Made by a program: the position numbers and the translations under genes. DNA of 64,000 nucleotides from Synergistaceae bacterium (GTDB taxonomy: Bacteria > Synergistota > Synergistia > Synergistales > Aminobacteriaceae). The stretch's first letter is position 1. Every line of letters starts with the position of its first letter. The stretch covers positions 1-64,000 of the forward strand of contig JAHDKT010000053.1 of assembly GCA_018436725.1 (NCBI GenBank), read 5' to 3'. Positions 1 to 6,491 of this stretch are shown here, piece by piece. A model generated the notes under the pieces. That model made no database searches, had not been told where the DNA came from, and was given only the letters and a program-made list of their open reading frames with translations.

Positions 1-1
1 A

Positions 2-157
2 CTCGGGTTCGACTTCACGCAGGAGGAGATGCAGAAGGTCGTCTTCGAACAAAATCCGGAGATGACGGACGAAGAGCTTGAGGCTGTGGTCGGGGGGGCG
101 TTGATCAGCACCGGCGTCGCCATATGGATAATCGCCGCCGCCGCGTCGGCCGCTTGA
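2..157 (+). CDS. Nif11-type RiPP precursor, 5'-truncated by window edge
   Basis: Frame 2 is open from the window edge to a TGA at 155-157. The visible part reads as the end of a Nif11/NHLP-type leader: an acidic helix, then NPEMTDEELEAVVGG, closely matching the leaders at 225 and 2557. The Gly-Gly is the expected cleavage site for the C39 peptidase transporter encoded at 4263. The predicted core is ALISTGVAIWIIAAAASAA, 19 hydrophobic residues without cysteine, so thioether chemistry is not possible on it. The start codon and any further upstream genes lie outside the window. The family call is firm; the modification, if any, is unknown. Confidence 0.75.
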   Translation, partial: LGFDFTQEEMQKVVFEQNPEMTDEELEAVVGGALISTGVAIWIIAAAASAA

Positions 158-224
158 TCGGTAAAAAGCTCGGAAGGAGAACGTCCCCTTCCGGGCGCAT
201 TCAAGAAGGGTGTTGTCGATTTCG

Positions 225-463
225 ATGGAGTCGGCGGTTGCGTTTTCGAGAGAGCGAAGAAGGATGTGGAGCTGCGGAAGAAGTTGAGGGAACTTGATTC
301 GAAGGAGAACGTCGAACGGTACGTGAAGGGGGAGTCGGGCTACGACTTTTCCTTCGCGGAGATGCGGAAGGTGATCTTCGAGCGGAATCCCGAGATGACG
401 GACGAGGAGCTGGAGGCGGTGACCGGCGGCGTGGGAATAATCGAACCAATCATTGTCGCTTGA
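225..463 (+). CDS. Nif11-type RiPP precursor with apparent -1 frameshift
   Basis: From position 266 the frame encodes a normal Nif11 leader ending EELEAVTGG and a 10-residue core VGIIEPIIVA, but the leader's N-terminus (MESAVAF) is in another frame starting with ATG at 225. The frames meet at a run of four T (243-246); a fifth T would restore MESAVAFFERAKKDVELRKK, which parallels the intact precursor at 2557. The paralogue also has an ATG two codons before its ATGGAA; here that triplet is ATT. Either a sequencing or assembly homopolymer error, a decayed precursor, or less likely slippage. A GTG at 266 gives a leader lacking its first helix. Confidence 0.65.
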
Positions 464-483
464 CCTTGACACTGTGTCAAGGT
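463..483. promoter_or_regulatory. Perfect 10-bp inverted repeat
   Basis: ACCTTGACAC and its exact complement flank a single T, starting at the last base of the preceding precursor's stop codon. No T-run follows, so it is a poor intrinsic terminator. It could be an operator or an mRNA 3' stabilising/processing hairpin that separates the precursor transcript from the maturase gene at 597. Confidence 0.45.
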
Positions 484-596
484 GTATGCTGCGTCCGAAG
501 TCGACGACGCGAAGCCGCCGAGAGTTTTCCATAGTCGGGGGGGCTTCCGGTCGTCGTCGATCAGCCGACGGATACGGCTGATCGCGAGAGGAGAGG

Positions 597-2018
597 GTGA
601 GGCGGGTGTATTGCAGACTGAAGGAACGGTACAGGCTCAGAGGGTGGGAGCGGCTGCCGTTCGCGATTCAGGACGTTGCGGGTGGAGGCGTCGCTTTTCT
701 GGACGAGAAGGCCTTCCAGGCGGCCTCATTCTGCAACGGCATGGTGGACGTGGCCTCTCCGCTGTTGCTCCCGGCGCATCGGCGGGCCGTCGGGCTGCTG
801 AAAGAGCAGGGGATCGTCGAAGAGTGTGCCTTCGGCGAGGGCGTGAAGGAGGAGCAGAAGTACAGGCTGATACCGTGCAGGTACATGCGCAAGGCCCACT
901 GGTCGATCACGGGGAGATGCAATCTGAAGTGCCGCCACTGCTTCATGTCCGCGCCGCACGCGAAGTACGGGGAGCTGTCGCTTGAGAAGTGTCTGGACAT
1001 CGTCCGGCAGATCGCCGAAGCGGGTATTCTCGATGTATCGCTGACCGGGGGCGAGCCTCTGGTCAGGAACGACTTCTTCGAGATAGTGGACGCCCTGCGG
1101 GCGGAGTCGGTCACGATCTCGCAGGTCTACACCAACGGCGTGCTGGTGGACGAAGCGCTTCTGAACGGGTTCGAGGCCCGGGGGATTCGTCCGGAGTTCT
1201 CGCTCAGCTTCGACGGCGCCGGCTGTCACGACTGGCTACGCGGCGTGGCCGGAGCCGAGAGGAAGGCGATACGCGCCATGGAGCTGCTGCGGTCGAGAGA
1301 CTTCCCCGTCTCCATCGAGACGGCGCTCTACAGAGGGAATCTGCACACGCTGCGGACCAGCCTGGAGCTTTTCGCCGGGCTCGGCGTGGAGAGTTGGAAG
1401 GCGACCCCCGCGACCGACGCGGGCGAATGGCTGAACGAGAAGGGGAGGTACACCCTCTCGATAGAGGAGCTGTACGAGGCCTACCTCGACTTCATTCCTC
1501 GCTTCAAGGCGGCGGGCGCGCCTCTGACGCTGATGCTCGGCGGCTTCTTTCTCTGCCGCAAGGGGGAGGAGTCCTGGCGGATTCCGTGCAGGAAGTTCGA
1601 CGGAAGCGGGGGCATGCTGCGCCAAACGGTGTGCGGAAGCGCCCGGAACACCATGTACATCTCGGCGGACGGTAAGCTGCTGCCGTGCATCCCGCTCTCG
1701 GGCATGCCCCTTCAGGAGGAGATGCCCGACATCACCAAGACGCCGCTGTGCGAAGCGCTCTCCGACTCGAAGTACCTGCGGCTGATCGACACGCGGCTGG
1801 AGGAGCTGCTGAAGGAGAACGAGCGATGCGCCGCCTGCGAGCACCGTCTCTCCTGCGGAGGAGGGTGCCGGACCGGCGCCCTCGCTGTCGGGAACGAATA
1901 CCTCGGCGTCGACGAGGCGACCTGCGCGTTTTTCAAAAACGGGTACGAGGAGAGAATACGGGTCGCTTGGGGCGGAAACAGTGCGTCCGGCTGCGGCGAT
2001 TCCGGAATGTGCACATGA
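597..2018 (+). CDS. Radical SAM/SPASM RiPP maturase
   Basis: 473-residue radical SAM peptide maturase. Residues 1-95 resemble a PqqD-like RiPP recognition element that would bind the precursor leader. The radical SAM core carries CNLKCRHC (Cys108, 112, 115) and the SAM-binding TGGEPL. The C-terminal part has SPASM-type cysteines (CIPLSGMP, then CAACEHRLSCGGGC) for auxiliary Fe-S clusters. The GTG start follows GAGAGGAGAG. It sits between the Nif11 precursors and immediately before the Cys-rich precursor at 2051 (32-bp gap), so the likely reaction is thioether (sactipeptide/ranthipeptide-like) crosslinking of those cysteines. The chemistry is inferred from family and context. Confidence 0.85.
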   Translation: MRRVYCRLKERYRLRGWERLPFAIQDVAGGGVAFLDEKAFQAASFCNGMVDVASPLLLPAHRRAVGLLKEQGIVEECAFGEGVKEEQKYRLIPCRYMRKAHWSITGRCNLKCRHCFMSAPHAKYGELSLEKCLDIVRQIAEAGILDVSLTGGEPLVRNDFFEIVDALRAESVTISQVYTNGVLVDEALLNGFEARGIRPEFSLSFDGAGCHDWLRGVAGAERKAIRAMELLRSRDFPVSIETALYRGNLHTLRTSLELFAGLGVESWKATPATDAGEWLNEKGRYTLSIEELYEAYLDFIPRFKAAGAPLTLMLGGFFLCRKGEESWRIPCRKFDGSGGMLRQTVCGSARNTMYISADGKLLPCIPLSGMPLQEEMPDITKTPLCEALSDSKYLRLIDTRLEELLKENERCAACEHRLSCGGGCRTGALAVGNEYLGVDEATCAFFKNGYEERIRVAWGGNSASGCGDSGMCT

Positions 2019-2050
2019 AATGAACATTGTTCGGAAAGAGGTGACGGGAG

Positions 2051-2464
2051 ATGTCGAAGGAGAGCGTGCGGAAGTTCTATGAAATGGTGTCGAAGGATGC
2101 CGATCTGCAGCGGAGGTTCAGGGAGAAAGGCGAATCGTTCTCGGAAAAGTACGGGGTTGGCGCGATAGGCGATGAACACTTGGAGGAGTTGCTCCAGAAA
2201 GAAGTTCTTCCGATCGCCCGGGAAGCGGGTTTCGAGTTCTCGTTTCAGGAGCTGCAGGAGTACTCGGCCGAGTCGAAAACGAAGGGCGAAATTATGGACG
2301 AGGAGCTGGCCGCCGTGGCTGGGGGCGGCGACCTGTGCGTCTGCGTAATGGGTGGATTCGGTTCTTTTGGAGATGTGAATATCGGATGTGTGGTGTGCGG
2401 CGCAGGCATGTCAAAGGATTTCTTTTGCGTTTGTTTGATAGGAGGAGGAGGGGGCCCCACGTAG
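2051..2464 (+). CDS. Nif11-type RiPP precursor with six-cysteine Gly-rich core
   Basis: 137 residues. The first ~92 form a charged Nif11-like leader ending DEELAAVAGG. The remaining 45-residue core is rich in Gly and Val and carries six cysteines as CVC, CVVC and CVC, ending GGGGGPT. Such Cys spacing with an adjacent SPASM radical SAM enzyme is typical of radical-made thioether peptides; no lanthionine synthetase is nearby. ATG is preceded by GGTGACGGGAG. The leader is longer than in the sibling precursors and diverges at its N-terminus (SKESVRKFYEMVSKDADLQ). This is the best substrate candidate for the maturase at 597. Confidence 0.85.
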   Translation: MSKESVRKFYEMVSKDADLQRRFREKGESFSEKYGVGAIGDEHLEELLQKEVLPIAREAGFEFSFQELQEYSAESKTKGEIMDEELAAVAGGGDLCVCVMGGFGSFGDVNIGCVVCGAGMSKDFFCVCLIGGGGGPT

Positions 2465-2556
2465 CATCTCAAGTCTTCAAGAAACAGGGCGTGGAGAGTG
2501 AAACGGGGCTCGAACCTCTTCCGGAGAGGGAGAGACCGTAAATGGAGGTGTTTTGA

Positions 2557-2799
2557 ATGTCCATGGAATCCGCGCTTGCGTTCTACGAGCGAGTGGAGAA
2601 GGATGTCCAGTTGCAGGGGAAGTTGAAGGAGCTTGGGAGCGGCGAGAAGGTGCGGTCATACCTGAAGAACGAATTGGGATACGATTTCAGCGAGGAAGAG
2701 CTGCGGAAGGCGCTTTCCGACCGGAATCCCGAGGTGACCGACGGAGATTGGGAGGCGGTGACCGGAGGGGCGCATTACCCGATTTTCGACTGGAAATAA
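2557..2799 (+). CDS. Nif11-type RiPP precursor with nine-residue core
   Basis: 80 residues: a complete Nif11 leader (MSMESALAFYERVEKDVQLQ onward) ending DWEAVTGG, then the short core AHYPIFDWK. A strong GGAGGTG ribosome site lies 6-7 bases before ATG. The core has no Cys, Ser or Thr but three aromatic residues and a C-terminal Trp-Lys, so a Tyr/Trp/His-directed radical crosslink or unmodified secretion are possibilities; nothing in the sequence decides. The leader serves as the undamaged reference for the frameshifted copy at 225. Confidence 0.8.
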   Translation: MSMESALAFYERVEKDVQLQGKLKELGSGEKVRSYLKNELGYDFSEEELRKALSDRNPEVTDGDWEAVTGGAHYPIFDWK

Positions 2800-2889
2800 C
2801 CGCCTTCGCCCGATTCCGAAGCGCCGCCGTTCGGAGGGGGCGCCCGCGATATGCTGGAACGCCCGTTTCCCTCGATGAAGCGGCGGGTG

Positions 2890-2895
2890 TATAAT
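2890..2895 (+). promoter_or_regulatory. Possible promoter (-10) for the NHLM export operon
   Basis: TATAAT preceded directly by TG, 77 bases before the adaptor gene start and after the last precursor stop. The -35 region (around 2866-2872, TTTCCC) is weak. It would allow separate expression of the exporter. Confidence 0.35.
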
Positions 2896-2971
2896 TCAGT
2901 GCAGTAGGAATTCTCCCGCGTTCGCGGTGAAAAGCCGGATAGAAATCGTACCCGAAGGAGCGTGCCCGACC

Positions 2972-4270
2972 GTGAAAAAACAGATTTTCCGCCAGTCGGC
3001 TCTCGACAGGCTTTCGTCTCCAGAACAGCTCGACATGCTCTTTCAAGTCGTCCGGCCAGCGTACTGGGCGGCGCTCTCCGCGCTGCTGCTCCTGTTGAGC
3101 GTGCTGGTCGTCTGGGGGTTCTACGGCACGGTGACCACGATGGTCTCAGGGCAGGGCATTCTGCTGCGGGAGGGCGCGCGCGTCGACGCGTCGTCTCCGG
3201 GGAGCGGCCGCTTGGAGGCCATCTTCGTCGATATCGACGACTCGGCCGAGAAGGGGCAGGTGATCGCGCGGCTTGCCCAGCCCGATCTGCGGCACCAGAT
3301 CGCGGAGATGCGCGGCAGGGTGGAGATTCTGCGCGCCGAGCGGGCGATGGGGACGGAGATGGGCGCCGACAAAAAGACGCTGGAGTCGGAGTTCCTCGCG
3401 CGGCGCAGACAGGCGCTGAACTCCTCGATCAAGGTGGCCCGCGACCGGGCCGATTCGCTTCGCGAGCAGCTCGAACAGTACGACGCCCTCTATGCGAAGA
3501 AGTACATCACGCGGAGCCAGTATCTGGAGGTGAAGGACCGGTACAACGCCGCGCTGCAGGAGATTCTCTCCTTCAACGAGGAGCTGGCCCGGCTGCCGAT
3601 GACCGCCGCCGACACCACCTCGCAGATAGAGCGGCAGCGGATCGACGTGGACATGCGTCTGCTGACGGCGGAGAAGCAGCTTTCCGCGCTCGAGGAGCGC
3701 TACGATCTCGAAACCTCCATCCGCAGCCCGGAGACCGGGCGCGTGCTGGAGATTTTCAAGCTGGAGGGGCAGGTCATCTCGGCCGGGGAGGCGCTGCTCT
3801 CGCTGGAGAGGAGCGACGACAGCGGCGCGCCGCTGTATGTGCACGCCTACGTCCAGCCGCAGGACGGCAAGAAGATCCTGCAGGAGATGGAGGCGCAGAT
3901 CTCTCCGTCGGTGGTGAAGCAGGAGGAGTTCGGCGTGCTTCGCGGGCGGGTGACGCAGGTCTCTTCATTCCCGGCGTCCGCGAGGGGAATGACGCGGGTG
4001 CTGGGGAACGAGCAGCTCGTCCAGGCGCTCTCGCGCGGCGGCGCGCCGATTGCGGTGACGATGGCGCTCTACCCCTCCGACCGGACGGAGAGCGGCTACG
4101 TCTGGTCCTCCACGGACGGTCCTCCGCTGACGCTCCAGAGCGGCACTCTCTGCGGCGTGACGGTGGTGGTGCGCCGCCAGGCTCCGGCGACGCTCGTCCT
4201 TCCGTTTTTGAAGAAGTTCTTCCTCGGCGTCGGAGAGGAAGAACGGGACGGAGGAAAGAAAGATGCCTGA
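2972..4270 (+). CDS. NHLP-system HlyD-family secretion adaptor
   Basis: Membrane-fusion protein of the NHLM/NHLP bacteriocin export system. The N-terminus (VKKQIFRQSALDRLSSPEQL) matches the family's conserved LERLSSPEQLD-type opening; one transmembrane helix follows (about residues 35-55), then a lipoyl/biotinyl-type half (SGRLEAIFVDIDDSAEKGQV), coiled coil, and second half. An upstream in-frame GTG at 2927 would add 15 residues, but the GTG at 2972 has AAGGAG before it and fits the family start. It would bridge the ABC transporter at 4263 to the cell envelope. It overlaps the next gene by 8 bp, indicating translational coupling. Confidence 0.88.
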   Translation: MKKQIFRQSALDRLSSPEQLDMLFQVVRPAYWAALSALLLLLSVLVVWGFYGTVTTMVSGQGILLREGARVDASSPGSGRLEAIFVDIDDSAEKGQVIARLAQPDLRHQIAEMRGRVEILRAERAMGTEMGADKKTLESEFLARRRQALNSSIKVARDRADSLREQLEQYDALYAKKYITRSQYLEVKDRYNAALQEILSFNEELARLPMTAADTTSQIERQRIDVDMRLLTAEKQLSALEERYDLETSIRSPETGRVLEIFKLEGQVISAGEALLSLERSDDSGAPLYVHAYVQPQDGKKILQEMEAQISPSVVKQEEFGVLRGRVTQVSSFPASARGMTRVLGNEQLVQALSRGGAPIAVTMALYPSDRTESGYVWSSTDGPPLTLQSGTLCGVTVVVRRQAPATLVLPFLKKFFLGVGEEERDGGKKDA

Positions 4271-6464
4271 CCGCCCGGCGGCGATGAAGACGCCCTGGAG
4301 GAACAGGCGCGTTGTGACGCCGACGATGATTCAGATGGAGGCCACGGAGTGCGGGGCGGCCTCGTTGGGGATCGTCCTCGGGTACTACGGGCTCCACCTG
4401 CCTCTTGAGACGCTGCGCGAGGAGTGCGGCGTCAGCCGCGACGGCAGCAGGGCGACCAACGTCCTCAAGGCCGCGCGCCGCCACGGGATGGAGGCGAAGG
4501 GCTACCGGAAGGAGCCGCAGACGCTGGGCGACCTCCCTCTTCCGATCGTTCTTTTCTGGAACTTCAATCACTTTCTTGTGCTCGAAGGTATCAAGGGCGA
4601 CAAGGTCTATCTGAACGACCCCGCGGCCGGGCCGCGCACGGTGGACCGCGAAACTCTGGACCGTTCGTTCACCGGGGTGGCGATCTCCATCGTCCCCGGA
4701 GAGAATTTCGTGCCGGAGGGGCGTCCTCGCAGCCCGTGGGCCGCGCTCGGCAGACGGCTCTCAGGCGCGCGCGCGGCGCTCTTCTTCGCCGTGCTCGCAG
4801 GGCTTGCGCTGGTGATTCCCGGCCTCATGGAACCCGCCTTCCAGCAGATCTTCGTCGACCGTCTTCTCGTCGAAGGGCGTCTTGAATGGTTCCGCCCTAT
4901 GCTGACGCTCATGGCGATCGTCGCGCTCGTCAAGGGGGCGCTGACGTGGCTTCAGGGGTCGGTGCTGCTGCGCCAGGAGCTGGCGATGGCGATCCGCGAT
5001 TCGGCGGCCTTCATGAATCATCTCCTGAAGCTCCCCTATACGTTCTTCCTGCAGCGGTACGCGGGGGAGATCGGCAACCGGGTGCAGCTCAACGACAAGG
5101 TGGCGCAGCTTCTCTCCCGGGAGCTGGCGACCACGGTGCTCCAGTGCATCCTGGTGCTCTTCTACGCCGTGATGATCACCCTCTACGATCCTCCGGTCTC
5201 CGTGATCGCCCTCGGTGCGGCGGCGATCTGCGCTCTGCTCATCGTCTCGGTGAACAGGCGGCGGACCGACCTGAACGAACGTTTCACCGGCGAGGTCGGG
5301 AAGTTCGCCGGCGCGGCGATCGGCGGTCTCTCCGTCATCGAGACGATCAAATCCTTCGGCGGGGAGGAGGACCAGTTCGCCCGGCTCGCGGGGTATTTGA
5401 GCAAGATCGCGGACTGCCGTATCGAACTCTCGCGCCTTGCGGTGCGCATCCAGGCGGTCCTGCCGACGCTGACCTCCCTCGCGGCGGCGGGGGTGCTCTG
5501 CTTCGGCGGCTTCCGGGTGATGGACGGCGTGCTCACCATGGGCATGCTGCTCGCGCTGCAAACGCTGATGACGCAGACGATCAACCCGGTGACGGAGCTG
5601 GTGACTCTCTGGGACTCCTTCCAGACCGCGCAGGGGAACTTGAACCGCCTCGACGACGTGCTCCGCTACCCCCGTATGCCGGAACGCCCCGCATTGGAGG
5701 ACGGAGCGATGACCTCGTCGAAGCAGGCCGGGGCCCGTACGGTGCGTCTCTCCGGCCGTCTTGAGCTGCGCGACGTCTCCTTCGGCTACTCGAAGCTCGG
5801 CGAACCGCTGATTCAGGACTTTTCTCTCACCCTCGTTCCGGGGTCCCGCGTGGCGCTTGTGGGCGGCTCCGGGTCGGGTAAATCCACTGTGGCGCGCATC
5901 GTCTGCGGCCTTTTCGAGCCGTGGTCGGGGGAGGTGCTGCTCGACGGCCGCCCGCTGGCGACGATATCGCGGGAGGAGACGGCGACCTCCTTCGCATTCG
6001 TCGACCAGGAGATCTCCCTCTACGAGGGAACGATACGGGAGAACCTCTCGCTCTGGGACCCCTCCGTGCCGACGGAGCAGCTCGTCGCGGCATGCCGCGA
6101 CGCCGCCATTCACAAGGACGTCATGGCGCGGCAGGGAGGGTACGACGCGATCGTGGAGGAGAACGGGCGCAACTTCAGCGGCGGGCAGCGGCAGCGGCTG
6201 GAGATCGCCCGCGCGCTCGTGCGCTCTCCGTCGCTGATCGTCCTCGACGAGGCCACGAGCGCCCTGGACGCGCCCACCGAGGAGGCTATCGACCGGGCGC
6301 TGCGACGGCGCGGATGTACCTGCCTGATCGTCGCGCACCGCCTGTCGACCATCCGCGACTGCGACGAGATCATCGTGCTCCACCAGGGGAAGGTCGCGGA
6401 GCGCGGAACACATGAAGAGCTGCTACGGCTCGGAGGGCGCTATGCCGGTCTTATCGAGAACTGA
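4263..6464 (+). CDS. NHLM peptidase-containing ABC transporter (C39)
   Basis: 733 residues. An N-terminal C39 peptidase removes the leader after Gly-Gly: QMEATECGAASL gives catalytic Cys30, NFNHFLVLEG His103 and LNDPAAGPR Asp119. A six-helix ABC exporter domain follows, then an ATPase with GGSGSGKST, FSGGQRQRLEIARAL and LIVLDEATSALD. This is the peptidase/ATPase half of the NHLM system, cutting and exporting the Nif11-led precursors encoded upstream and plausibly the one at 31424. It overlaps the adaptor gene by 8 bp and is followed 27 bp later by the second transporter. Confidence 0.93.
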   Translation: MPDRPAAMKTPWRNRRVVTPTMIQMEATECGAASLGIVLGYYGLHLPLETLREECGVSRDGSRATNVLKAARRHGMEAKGYRKEPQTLGDLPLPIVLFWNFNHFLVLEGIKGDKVYLNDPAAGPRTVDRETLDRSFTGVAISIVPGENFVPEGRPRSPWAALGRRLSGARAALFFAVLAGLALVIPGLMEPAFQQIFVDRLLVEGRLEWFRPMLTLMAIVALVKGALTWLQGSVLLRQELAMAIRDSAAFMNHLLKLPYTFFLQRYAGEIGNRVQLNDKVAQLLSRELATTVLQCILVLFYAVMITLYDPPVSVIALGAAAICALLIVSVNRRRTDLNERFTGEVGKFAGAAIGGLSVIETIKSFGGEEDQFARLAGYLSKIADCRIELSRLAVRIQAVLPTLTSLAAAGVLCFGGFRVMDGVLTMGMLLALQTLMTQTINPVTELVTLWDSFQTAQGNLNRLDDVLRYPRMPERPALEDGAMTSSKQAGARTVRLSGRLELRDVSFGYSKLGEPLIQDFSLTLVPGSRVALVGGSGSGKSTVARIVCGLFEPWSGEVLLDGRPLATISREETATSFAFVDQEISLYEGTIRENLSLWDPSVPTEQLVAACRDAAIHKDVMARQGGYDAIVEENGRNFSGGQRQRLEIARALVRSPSLIVLDEATSALDAPTEEAIDRALRRRGCTCLIVAHRLSTIRDCDEIIVLHQGKVAERGTHEELLRLGGRYAGLIEN

Positions 6465-6491
6465 TCCGCGCGACGGAAGAGGCGGATTCCG

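Noticed and set aside
4761-6413. 550-codon minus-strand frame opposite the C39 transporter gene
   Set aside because: Antisense shadow; low-complexity Arg/His/Glu sequence without motifs or ribosome site.
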